Shown one piece after another: positions 17,624-25,841 of a stretch of DNA of 64,000 nt. Numbering within the stretch: the stretch's first letter is position 1; the number at the start of each line of letters is the position of its first letter. The DNA lies in contig CAKSBP010000015.1 in NCBI GenBank assembly GCA_934438135.1, positions 1 through 64,000 of the forward strand, given 5' to 3'. The stretch comes from an uncultured Clostridium sp. Its GTDB lineage: Bacteria; Bacillota; Clostridia; Lachnospirales; Lachnospiraceae. The position numbers were made by a program, and so were the translations under genes. The notes below the pieces were generated by a model. It was not told the DNA's origin and did not search any database. It saw only the letters and a list, made by a program, of their open reading frames with translations.

Positions 17624-17791
17624 TGAGGTAGAGGTGCGTTTTTTATTAGTAAGCTGTCGGACATAAATAGGTGTGGATGAAGTCAGCCCAAAGGAAAAAA
17701 TGCCGAAGGTTTTGTAAGCCTATGAGTACATTACCTGGGCGCATAATGAAAAATTGTGCGACTGTCATCAATAAGATGGAGTGCTACCTAA
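17624..17791 (+). ncRNA. Lysine riboswitch (L-box) upstream of dapA
   Basis: The conserved L-box signatures occur in order: GAGGTAGAGGTGC at the 5' end, GTCAGCCCAAAGG, TGCCGAAGG, CCTGGGC, GACTGTCAT and GGAGTGCTACCT closing the basal stem. The aptamer binds lysine and lowers expression of the downstream dapA and dapB. The adjacent hairpin at 17827-17848 lacks a clear T-run, so the expression platform may differ from a classic terminator. Confidence 0.93.
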
Positions 17792-17826
17792 AGGATTGAG
17801 CTTGATTATTGCAGAAATTTCTTTAG

Positions 17827-17848
17827 GAGCCGGCTTTTTAGTCGGCTC
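17827..17848 (+). terminator. Hairpin after the lysine riboswitch, candidate expression platform
   Basis: GAGCCG pairs with CGGCTC around a T-rich loop. The bases after it (TATTAGTG) are not a T-run, so it is only a candidate attenuator. Confidence 0.45.
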
Positions 17849-18001
17849 TATTAGTGTTCAGATCTTGCGTTACATTAAGCCATGTTGTATATTCTGACAA
17901 CAGATTATGAATGGCATGGCTGAATTGCAATGAACTTGCATGTGCGGCAATTTAGGAAGGGTACTACTACATCAAAGTTTTCAATAATAGGAGGTTTTAA
18001 T

Positions 18002-18889
18002 ATGGCTGTTTTTACAGGTTCTGGTGTTGCATTAGTTACACCAATGAAAGAGAATGGAGAAGTAAATTACGAAAAACTGAAAGAATTGGTAGAGTACCAT
18101 GTTGCGAACGGTACAGATTCCATCGTTATTTGTGGAACAACTGGTGAATCTGCTACTATGACAGAGGAAGAGCATTCGGATGTAATCAAAGCATGTATTG
18201 ACTATGTGAATAAGAGAATTCCTGTTATTGCAGGAACTGGTTCAAACTGTACACGTACAGCGATTGAATTATCGAAGAGAGCGCAGACAGATGGAGCAGA
18301 TGGAGTACTTATTGTTACCCCTTATTATAATAAAGCAACACAGCAGGGATTAAAAGAACACTATAAAGCAATTGCAAATAGTATAGATATTCCGGTTATT
18401 ATGTATAATGTACCAAGCAGAACCGGATGTAACCTTTTGCCAGCTACTATCGCTTCTCTTGTAAAAGAAGTGGATAATATTGTAGGGGTAAAGGAAGCCA
18501 GCGGTGATATTTCCACTGTTGCAGAGATTATGAATCTGACCAACGGAAAGATTGATTTATATTCTGGAAATGACGATCAGATAGTACCGATTTTATCGCT
18601 TGGTGGAAAAGGTGTTATTTCCGTACTTGCGAATATTGCACCAATGGATACGCATAATATTGTAGACAGTTTCCTAAAGGGTGATGTAAAAGCCAGCCGA
18701 GAACTACAATTAAAGTATATTCCACTGATCAAATCTTTATTCAGTGAAGTTAATCCAATTCCAGTAAAGCGAGCAATGAATCTTTTAGGAATGGAAGTAG
18801 GAAGCTTAAGACTGCCATTAACAGAAATGGCAGAAGGCAAAGCAGCTGTATTGGCAGGGGAACTGAGAAAGACAGGTCTTTTAAAATAA
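18002..18889 (+). CDS. dapA: 4-hydroxy-tetrahydrodipicolinate synthase
   Basis: DapA condenses pyruvate with aspartate semialdehyde in the lysine/diaminopimelate pathway. The TIM-barrel enzyme of 295 residues shows GTTGES near residues 45-50, VTPYYNK with the catalytic tyrosine (Tyr108/109) and the Schiff-base Lys164 in GVKEASGD. I start at 18002 because TAGGAGG lies 8 bases upstream and MAVFTGSGVALVTPM is the conserved N terminus; an in-frame ATG at 17930 would add 24 unconserved residues. The lysine riboswitch in its leader supports the assignment, and dapB follows. Confidence 0.96.
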   Translation: MAVFTGSGVALVTPMKENGEVNYEKLKELVEYHVANGTDSIVICGTTGESATMTEEEHSDVIKACIDYVNKRIPVIAGTGSNCTRTAIELSKRAQTDGADGVLIVTPYYNKATQQGLKEHYKAIANSIDIPVIMYNVPSRTGCNLLPATIASLVKEVDNIVGVKEASGDISTVAEIMNLTNGKIDLYSGNDDQIVPILSLGGKGVISVLANIAPMDTHNIVDSFLKGDVKASRELQLKYIPLIKSLFSEVNPIPVKRAMNLLGMEVGSLRLPLTEMAEGKAAVLAGELRKTGLLK

Positions 18890-18928
18890 AGTTTATAATA
18901 AGGTAAGAAGAAACAAGGTACAAAATAG

Positions 18929-18958
18929 TTTCCTGTGTCCTGTTTGGGGCACAGGAAA
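18929..18958 (+). repeat. Intercistronic hairpin between dapA and dapB
   Basis: TTTCCTGTGTCC pairs with GGGCACAGGAAA-type sequence, 12-13 pairs with wobbles. No T-run follows, so it may tune message stability or dapB expression rather than stop transcription. Confidence 0.6.
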
Positions 18959-18979
18959 GAAAAATCTGGAGGTCAGACT

Positions 18980-19735
18980 ATGACAAGAATTATAATGCAC
19001 GGATGTAACGGAGCGATGGGACAGGTTATTTCCGACATCGTAAGAAAAGATGCAGAGGCAGAAATCGTAGCAGGTATCGATGTCAAAGATGACAGAGAAA
19101 ACGGATATCCTGTGTTTACAAATATTGATGACTGTAACGTAGAAGCAGATGCGATTATTGACTTCTCTTCAGCCAAAGCAATGGATAAGCTGTTAGCGTA
19201 TTGTGAAAGAACAGGCATTCCGGCTGTTTTATGTACAACCGGTCTTTCCGAAGAACAGATTGCAAAAATTAAAGAAACCAGTGAAAAAACTGCTTTATTT
19301 AAATCTGCAAATATGTCTCTTGGAATCACTGTTTTAAGCAAACTGTTAAAACAGGCAGCAGAAATTCTTGCAGCAGCAGATTTTGATATTGAAATTGTGG
19401 AAAAACATCATAACCAGAAATTAGATGCTCCATCTGGAACAGCTCTTCTTTTGGCAGATTCTATGAATGAAGCATTAAATAATGAATATAACTATGTATA
19501 TGATCGTTCTCAGGTTAGAGAAAAGAGAAAGAAGAAGGATATCGGTATTTCTGCAGTCCGTGGCGGTACGATTGTAGGAGAACATGAAGTTATTTTTGCT
19601 GGAACGGACGAAGTGATTGAATTCAAGCATACTGCATTTTCAAAGGCTATTTTTGCAAAGGGTGCAGTGGCAGCAGCTAAGTTTATAAAAGGGAAAAAAT
19701 CCGGCATGTTTGACATGAGTGATGTAGTAGAATAA
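18980..19735 (+). CDS. dapB: 4-hydroxy-tetrahydrodipicolinate reductase
   Basis: DapB reduces the DapA product with NAD(P)H. The Rossmann motif GCNGAMG is at the N terminus, and the family signature EKHHNQKLDAPSGTAL carries the catalytic His and Lys. The 251-residue length is normal. CTGGAGG lies 7 bases before ATG 18980; a frame extending up to 18935 adds unconserved residues that overlap the intercistronic hairpin. It is the second and last gene of the lysine-regulated unit, closed by a long terminator. Confidence 0.95.
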   Translation: MTRIIMHGCNGAMGQVISDIVRKDAEAEIVAGIDVKDDRENGYPVFTNIDDCNVEADAIIDFSSAKAMDKLLAYCERTGIPAVLCTTGLSEEQIAKIKETSEKTALFKSANMSLGITVLSKLLKQAAEILAAADFDIEIVEKHHNQKLDAPSGTALLLADSMNEALNNEYNYVYDRSQVREKRKKKDIGISAVRGGTIVGEHEVIFAGTDEVIEFKHTAFSKAIFAKGAVAAAKFIKGKKSGMFDMSDVVE

Positions 19736-19759
19736 GAAACAGTAGTAAAGTTTCCTATA

Positions 19760-19821
19760 TAAAAATACACAATGGGAAAATAGTATATGCAAGATTACTA
19801 TTTTCTGTTGTGTATTTTTTT
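19760..19821 (+). terminator. Strong terminator after dapB
   Basis: A two-part stem: AAAAATACACAA with TTGTGTATTTTT outside and GAAAATAGTA with TACTATTTTC inside, ending in a run of T. It should stop transcription efficiently. Confidence 0.92.
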
Positions 19822-19993
19822 GCATTTTTTTCTGGAACTGAAACCTTTTATGAACCAAATGTGTCTTTTCTGTGAAAATGGAAAATTGTGAAGCTTTGTT
19901 CACAGTTTTTTTACAAAAAAAAGGTACAATAGCATTAATTCATTTAGCGGAATGGGCTTTTGTTAAATGATAAAGTAGATAGGAGGAGTCATT

Positions 19994-21103
19994 TTGATTG
20001 AAGTAAAAAATTTAGTGAAAAAGTACAATGATCATATTGCGGTAGATGATTTGAGTTTCACTTTGGAAAAAGGACACGTATTAGGATTCCTAGGACCAAA
20101 TGGTGCAGGTAAGTCAACTACTATGAATATTATGACGGGGTATCTTCAGGCTACATCCGGAAGTGTAAAGATTAATGGCCATGATATTGAGGAAGAACCG
20201 GATGAAGTAAAGAAATCCATAGGATATTTACCAGAAATTCCACCACTTTATCCAGATATGAAAGTCAAAGAATATCTGAGATTTGTTGCGGAGCTAAAGA
20301 AAGTAAAGAAAGCAGAACGTGAGAAGATGCTGAATGAAGTTATCAGCCTGATTGGTCTGGAAGATGTAAGTGGACGTTTGATTCAGCATTTATCTAAAGG
20401 TTATAAACAAAGAGTCGGATTAGCTGGAGCCATTATGGGATATCCAGATTTAATCATATTGGATGAACCGACAGTTGGTCTGGATCCAAAACAGGTAATC
20501 GAGATTCGTGAATTAATCCGTAAGTTAAGTAAAAAACATACAATCATTTTGAGTTCTCATATCTTATCTGAAGTTAGTGCTGTTTGTGACGAAGTTATGA
20601 TTATTAATCATGGAAAGCTTGTTGTTCGTGATACACCAGAGAATCTGTCACAAAAGAACAGCAGTACCAATGCTTTGAAATTGAAGGTAAAAGGTGCAAA
20701 AGATGTGGTTAAGAATATATTACAGACTATTGACAGCGTAACAGATGTCAGCTTTGATGATAAGGAAGAGGCAGAAGAGGGAGTTGTTGTATGTACGGTT
20801 TCCTATAAGGAAAATAAAGAAATCCGTGATCAAATTTCCTTTGCATTTGCAGATGCAAAATGTCCGATTTATGAAATGAAGACATTAACTTCTACACTGG
20901 AAGATATTTTCATTCAATTAACACAACAGGATGAGAAACCAATAGAAGAAGAAAAACCAAAAAAACAGATGCCAAAGAAACCGGAAAAGACCTACGATAC
21001 TATCGATGATGCGGTAGCGGATGGTGCGTTGGATGAAACCGAAGATGAACCGGTTATCGAGGTTGAATTAGCTCAAAGATCAAATCATAAGGAGGGAGAA
21101 TAA
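19994..21103 (+). CDS. ABC transporter ATP-binding protein (GldA-like)
   Basis: The nucleotide-binding subunit of an ABC-2 exporter. Walker A GPNGAGKST, signature LSKGYKQR, Walker B LIILDEPTVGLD and switch histidine LSSH are intact in residues 1-220. A C-terminal extension of about 150 residues follows, ending in a charged Lys/Glu/Asp tail (EEEKPKKQMPKKPEK). The start is TTG, with AGGAGG 7 bases upstream. The stop overlaps the next start by one base (TAATG). The three-gene layout with a permease/GldG fusion and a DUF4340-like protein matches gut-Clostridia operons whose substrate is not known. Confidence 0.9.
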   Translation: MIEVKNLVKKYNDHIAVDDLSFTLEKGHVLGFLGPNGAGKSTTMNIMTGYLQATSGSVKINGHDIEEEPDEVKKSIGYLPEIPPLYPDMKVKEYLRFVAELKKVKKAEREKMLNEVISLIGLEDVSGRLIQHLSKGYKQRVGLAGAIMGYPDLIILDEPTVGLDPKQVIEIRELIRKLSKKHTIILSSHILSEVSAVCDEVMIINHGKLVVRDTPENLSQKNSSTNALKLKVKGAKDVVKNILQTIDSVTDVSFDDKEEAEEGVVVCTVSYKENKEIRDQISFAFADAKCPIYEMKTLTSTLEDIFIQLTQQDEKPIEEEKPKKQMPKKPEKTYDTIDDAVADGALDETEDEPVIEVELAQRSNHKEGE

Positions 21104-23364
21104 TGTTAGCAATCTATAAGAAAGAATTGAAGTCTTATTTCCATTCCATGATTGGTTATGTATTTATGGCTTTTATGCTTGTCATTGTGGGTGTATATTT
21201 TTACGCATATAACCTGCACTATCAAGTCGCAAACTTTGAATATGTGTTAAATTCCGTAACATTTATCTTCATTATTTTAGTTCCAATTTTGACCATGCGT
21301 ATTATGGCAGAGGAAAAGAAACAGAAAACAGATCAGCTGTTATTTACATCCGCAGTATCCGTTCCAAAGATTATTCTTGCAAAATATTTTGCAGTTATGA
21401 CACTGTATGCAGTATGTATGGCAGTTATCTGTCTGTATCCAGTTATCTTATTACAGTTTGGTGACGTGCCAATGGGAACCAGTTATGCAAGTATTTTTGG
21501 GTTCTTTTTACTTGGTGCAGCATACATTGCAATCGGATTATTAATATCTTCTGTAACAGAAAGCCAGGTAATCGCAGGTGTTGTGGGATTTATTACATTC
21601 CTTCTTTCCTATATTATTTCCGGTTTGTCCGATGTACTTCCAACAGATAAACTTTCTACTATGTTAATTGTGATTTTCTTAGCAGCAGTAGCATGTTATG
21701 TTATTTATCTGTCCATTCGCAAATTACTCGTGGCAGTAGGTGCATTTGTACTTAGTACAGCAGCATTTGTTTTACTGTACTTTTTCAAATCCAGCTTCTA
21801 TGATAACCTTTTAACAAAGATTATCAACTGCTTTGCATTAACCACACGTTTTGATAATTTCACGTATGGTATTATCAACTTAGGAAACGTATTTTATTAT
21901 ATTACAATTGTTTTCTTATTCCTTATGCTGACTGCACTGTTTGTAAAAGAAAGCTTAAGCGATAAGATGAAAGCAGGAAGTGTTTACCGTACAAGTCTTG
22001 TAATTGTAGCAACTGTACTTGTTGTGGTAGCAAATCTGTTTATTAATACTTTAGATTTAAGTGTTGATGTAAGTTCCAACCGTATGTATTCCATTACAGA
22101 TGAGACAAAAGATTTTGCCAAGGGACTGAAAGACAAGATTACGATTTACTATGTATGTGAGGAAGGAAAAGAGGATCCATCTGTTCAGAAGATTGTGAAG
22201 AAATACAATAATCTGAGCAGCAAGATTAAAGTAGTTACAAAGGATCCTGTTTTATATCCTGCATTCACAAAGAAATATACTGATGAAGATGTGACAAGCA
22301 ATAGCATTATTGTTGTAAATAATGATACAAAAGCTTCTAAATATGTTGCCTATAATACAATGTTTGAAGGAAGCTATGACCAGTCTTATCAGTATCAGGT
22401 AACGGGTATTGATGTAGAAGGCCAGATTACATCCGCATTGGATTATGTAACCAATACAGAATTACCAACCTTATATACAACAAGCGGACACGGTGAAACA
22501 GAGTTAGGAACAACCGTGACAACAGCAATTGAGAAACAGAATGTTTCAATTAAAGATTTAGCTACTTTGACGGTATCTGAAGTTCCAGAAGACTGTAACG
22601 TATTATTAATCAATGGACCTACAAGTGATTTTTCAGATGATGAACTGACAATGATTAAGCTTTATCTGAAGAATGGTGGAAATGCAATTATTACATGTGC
22701 TTATACAGAGAATAAAATGGATAATTTTGAATCTTTGTTAAAATATTACGGTGTATATCCTGCAAAGGGAATCGTTGTAGAATCTCAGGGTAACTACGTA
22801 AGCAATTATGTAACAAACTGTCTTCCAAGCTATGGTTCTCATGAAATTGTAAATGGTATTTCCAGCGATGGAAAATATGTTGTTATGCCAACTTCTATTG
22901 GTCTAACTGCTTCAGATAACACAAGAGGTACATTAACCATGACAGATTTGTTAAAAACATCTCAGGATGCTTATTCTAAAGTTGATACACAGTCTGATAC
23001 TGTTGAAAAAGAAAAAGGTGATGTAACAGGACCATTTGATTTAGGTGTACTTGCTGAAGAAAAGGAAAGCGATTCCAGCGATGATGTCAAGACAAAAGTT
23101 GCTGTATATGGAAGTGTAAATCTTTTAAATGAAAATATTGTTCAGACAGGTCAGTTTGCCAATACAGATCTTTTAACGAATACAATCAGTTATATGGTTG
23201 AGACAGCTTCCAATGTTACGATTCCTGTTAAGAGCATGGATACGGTATACTTAACAGTTTCTGCTGCACAGTCAGGAATTTGGGGTGCTGGTCTGGTTAT
23301 CGTGCTGCCATTAGCGATTCTGATTGTTGGATTTGTTATCTGGATCAGAAGGAGGAGATGCTAA
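21103..23364 (+). CDS. ABC-2 permease fused to GldG-like extracytoplasmic domain
   Basis: This 753-residue protein joins two parts. Residues 1-290 form an ABC-2 permease with about six membrane segments, starting MLAIYKKELKSYFHSMIGYVF. Residues from about 300 are a GldG/ABC-auxiliary domain beginning after a seventh helix (LDLSVDVSSNRMYSITDETKDF) and ending with a C-terminal helix near residues 722-745 and an RRRR tail. In Bacteroidetes GldF and GldG are separate; a fusion is common in Firmicutes. It pairs with the ATPase upstream. The substrate is unknown, and the auxiliary domain suggests work at the wall side. Confidence 0.88.
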   Translation: MLAIYKKELKSYFHSMIGYVFMAFMLVIVGVYFYAYNLHYQVANFEYVLNSVTFIFIILVPILTMRIMAEEKKQKTDQLLFTSAVSVPKIILAKYFAVMTLYAVCMAVICLYPVILLQFGDVPMGTSYASIFGFFLLGAAYIAIGLLISSVTESQVIAGVVGFITFLLSYIISGLSDVLPTDKLSTMLIVIFLAAVACYVIYLSIRKLLVAVGAFVLSTAAFVLLYFFKSSFYDNLLTKIINCFALTTRFDNFTYGIINLGNVFYYITIVFLFLMLTALFVKESLSDKMKAGSVYRTSLVIVATVLVVVANLFINTLDLSVDVSSNRMYSITDETKDFAKGLKDKITIYYVCEEGKEDPSVQKIVKKYNNLSSKIKVVTKDPVLYPAFTKKYTDEDVTSNSIIVVNNDTKASKYVAYNTMFEGSYDQSYQYQVTGIDVEGQITSALDYVTNTELPTLYTTSGHGETELGTTVTTAIEKQNVSIKDLATLTVSEVPEDCNVLLINGPTSDFSDDELTMIKLYLKNGGNAIITCAYTENKMDNFESLLKYYGVYPAKGIVVESQGNYVSNYVTNCLPSYGSHEIVNGISSDGKYVVMPTSIGLTASDNTRGTLTMTDLLKTSQDAYSKVDTQSDTVEKEKGDVTGPFDLGVLAEEKESDSSDDVKTKVAVYGSVNLLNENIVQTGQFANTDLLTNTISYMVETASNVTIPVKSMDTVYLTVSAAQSGIWGAGLVIVLPLAILIVGFVIWIRRRRC

Positions 23365-23997
23365 TTGACTAAGAAAAAGAAAAGAGAAATGGTGACGGTT
23401 GCTGTTCTTGCTGTAATCCTAGTGATTGTAGGGATTGGTTATGTAGTGTCTACGAAGCATAACAAAGCAAAGGAAGACAAAGCCAAGGAAACGATTAATC
23501 TCTTAACTTTAGACAGCAGTCTTGCTACGGAAATTGATATTAAGAATGACAATGGAAAGATTAAGTTTGTAAAAACAGATGGTGCCTGGGTGCTAAATGG
23601 TGACGATACATTTACTGTAGACCAGGATAAAATCAATAGTCTGTTGGATGAATTTGCAGATGTCGAAGCCGTAAAATCAGTTGCAGATAACAAAGATAAT
23701 TTAGCAGAGTTTGGATTGGATGATCCACAGGCAGTTGGAACGGTTGTTTTAAGTGATGGAACGAAAGCAACGATTTCTTTTGGAAGTGAAGTTCCTTCTA
23801 CAGATGGTGGATATTATGGTATGCTGGAAGATAATGATGGAGTATATTCTTTTTCAGCGGATGTATTCACAAGTTTGTTCTCTGATAAGACGGAGTTTAA
23901 GGGTGAGGTAGCAACTGCATCACCGGATGCAGCACCAACGGAAGATGCAGCGGCATCAACGGCTGCAACAGCAGATGATAATTCGACAGAGGGTTAA
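23365..23997 (+). CDS. Membrane-anchored DUF4340-like protein
   Basis: A 210-residue protein with one N-terminal helix (residues 8-29, VTVAVLAVILVIVGIGYVVS) and an extracytoplasmic domain that reads like DUF4340: VKTDGAWVLNGDDTFTVDQDKINSL, then NLAEFGLDDPQAVGTVVLSDG and SFGSEVPSTDGGYY. The last 30 residues are Ala/Thr/Asp-rich low complexity. It starts at a TTG directly after the permease stop, with GGAGGAG upstream. DUF4340 proteins accompany GldFG-like transporters, so it is probably an accessory subunit at the outer face. Confidence 0.82.
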   Translation: MTKKKKREMVTVAVLAVILVIVGIGYVVSTKHNKAKEDKAKETINLLTLDSSLATEIDIKNDNGKIKFVKTDGAWVLNGDDTFTVDQDKINSLLDEFADVEAVKSVADNKDNLAEFGLDDPQAVGTVVLSDGTKATISFGSEVPSTDGGYYGMLEDNDGVYSFSADVFTSLFSDKTEFKGEVATASPDAAPTEDAAASTAATADDNSTEG

Positions 23998-24029
23998 TGA
24001 TTGATTCTTTGAAATAATAGTATATAGAG

Positions 24030-24067
24030 GAATGCAGGTTTTCTGAATGGAGAGCCTGCATTTTTTT
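24030..24067 (+). terminator. Terminator after the GldFG-like operon
   Basis: AATGCAGG pairs with CCTGCATT around a loop, followed by seven T. Confidence 0.9.
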
Positions 24068-24211
24068 GCTTCCCCAAATTCGGCATAGGTACGCATGCTT
24101 TTGCTGCTGGAGCAGCTCTTTCACAGCTGTTCGTGGCATGGTGTTTGCAAACACATGCACAGGCTGTTTTGGAACTGGCTTCCTTGTCACGTATATGTAC
24201 TTTACGGGCAG

Positions 24212-24234
24212 AAAAAAACAGACCAATCGGTCCG
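24212..24234 (-). terminator. Terminator of the purine permease gene
   Basis: Read on the minus strand, CGGACC pairs with GGTCTG around GATT, followed by seven T, 34 bases after the permease stop. Confidence 0.82.
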
Positions 24235-24267
24235 GCCTGCTTTTTCTTATCTGTAAAGTTTATATTA

Positions 24268-25656
24268 TTACATGACAACGTACTTGAGAATAAACAGAAT
24301 CGCCAACACATACATCAGCAGACTGATTTTCTTCTCTTTTGCCTTACCAGCTAATAAGTTGATAATTACATAAGAGATAATACCTAATGAAATACCTTCT
24401 GAAATACTGTACATGAAAGGCATTGCAATGATGCAGATGAATGCTGGGATGCCTTCCGTCATATCGCTAAAGTCGATATTTAATACGGAGCTGATCATGT
24501 AGAAACCAACGATGATTAATGCTGGTGCTGTTGCACAGGATGGTATTGCTAAGAAGATAGGGGACAGCAGGATGGAAACGGCAAATAAGATGCCAGTTGT
24601 TAATGCTGTTAAACCAGTACGTCCGCCTTCTGAAACACCAGTTGCACTTTCTACATAAGTTGTTGTTGTAGAAACACCTAAGATGGATCCGAAAATGGTT
24701 GCCAGAGAGTCTGCTAAGAGTGCTCCTTTGATTCTAGGGAGTTTTCCACTTTCATCAAGCATATCTGCTTTGGAAGAAACACCGATTAAAGTTCCTAATG
24801 TATCGAACATGTCGACGAATAAGAATGCTAATACAGCCACGATGAAATCACCAGATAATACTTTGGAGAAATCAAGTTTGAATGCAACGTCTTTAATGGT
24901 TCCTAAGTGAATTCCCTGGGAGAAATCTGGGAACATACTGTAAAAGCCGTTTGCAGCATCAACCTGATATAATCCGGTCAGCTGGAAGATGCATCCGATA
25001 ATCCATGTTGCAAGGATACCGAACAGGATACCGCCTTTTATGTTACGAATTAAGAAAACGGATGTTAATAATACACCGATAAATGCAAGAATAACGCACA
25101 TATCAGAAGTATGGAATGTTTCTTTTGTGAAATCATGGATAGTTACTAATGTATTTGCATCACTGCTTACAATTCCTGCATTTTGAAGTCCAATAAATGC
25201 AATGAAGAGACCGATGCCACAACTTACGGCATGTTTCAAAGTAGTAGGGATTGCATTGAAAATCGCCTCACGTACATTCGTCAATGAAAGCAGTACGAAG
25301 ATAATACCTTCTACAAATACTGCGGTCAGTGCTACTTCCCAAGTGTAGCCTAGTCCGATAACAACGGTCCAGCAGAAGTAAGCATTCAGTCCCATACCTG
25401 GAGCAAGACCAAATGGATAGTTTGCAAGGAATGCCATTAATAAGCATCCGACAAAAGCGGCAATTGCAGTTGCGTAAAATACACCGTTCTGGCTCATTGG
25501 ATTTCCTGTGTAGCCATCGACATTGTTAAAGGCAGTCATCGTAGTCGGATTGACGGCTAGGATATATGCCATTGTCATAAAAGTAGTAAAACCAGCAAGA
25601 ATTTCTGTTTTTACAGTTGTCTTGTTGGCTTTTAGTTTAAAAAGTTTCTCTAACAT
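24268..25656 (-). CDS. NCS2-family purine permease (AzgA/PbuG/PbuO-like)
   Basis: A 462-residue inner-membrane proton symporter for guanine, hypoxanthine or adenine. The start MLEKLFKLKANKTTVKTEI, then LAGFTTFMTMAYILAVNP, is diagnostic of the AzgA-like branch of NCS2. GLAPGMGLNAYF and the later DMFDTLGTLIGV motif match substrate-binding helices. Around 12-14 membrane segments fill the chain. A GGAGGG site precedes the start. No purine riboswitch is visible upstream. The exact base transported cannot be read from the sequence. Confidence 0.92.
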   Translation of the reverse strand: MLEKLFKLKANKTTVKTEILAGFTTFMTMAYILAVNPTTMTAFNNVDGYTGNPMSQNGVFYATAIAAFVGCLLMAFLANYPFGLAPGMGLNAYFCWTVVIGLGYTWEVALTAVFVEGIIFVLLSLTNVREAIFNAIPTTLKHAVSCGIGLFIAFIGLQNAGIVSSDANTLVTIHDFTKETFHTSDMCVILAFIGVLLTSVFLIRNIKGGILFGILATWIIGCIFQLTGLYQVDAANGFYSMFPDFSQGIHLGTIKDVAFKLDFSKVLSGDFIVAVLAFLFVDMFDTLGTLIGVSSKADMLDESGKLPRIKGALLADSLATIFGSILGVSTTTTYVESATGVSEGGRTGLTALTTGILFAVSILLSPIFLAIPSCATAPALIIVGFYMISSVLNIDFSDMTEGIPAFICIIAMPFMYSISEGISLGIISYVIINLLAGKAKEKKISLLMYVLAILFILKYVVM

Positions 25657-25698
25657 AAATACCCTCCATAAGGAATTAAATTTTTTATTTGCATTGTG

Positions 25699-25727
25699 AG
25701 TGTAGCATTATTTTACATGTTAGTCAA
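25699..25727 (-). promoter_or_regulatory. Probable promoter of the purine permease gene
   Basis: On the minus strand TTGACT, a 17-base spacer and TACACT, about 45 bases before the start codon. Confidence 0.6.
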
Positions 25728-25774
25728 ATTCATTATACGAAAGGTATTTATAAGCTATTTTAATAAATGGAATC

Positions 25775-25804
25775 TGGACAACATATTCTATCCATTTGTA
25801 TAAT
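25775..25804 (+). promoter_or_regulatory. Promoter of the SpoIID-like gene
   Basis: TGGACA at 25775-25780, an 18-base spacer and a perfect TATAAT at 25799-25804, placing the start of transcription about 30 bases before the gene. Confidence 0.7.
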
Positions 25805-25841
25805 ATACTAGTTATAAATAATACAAAGAAGGAATATTAAA

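Noticed and set aside
24066..24354. Short plus-strand frames between the DUF4340 gene and the purine permease
   Set aside because: They overlap both terminators and the permease end and lack ribosome sites; the palindromes are reported instead.
25657..25841. Purine riboswitch before the purine permease
   Set aside because: I could not find the conserved purine-aptamer loops in this stretch.
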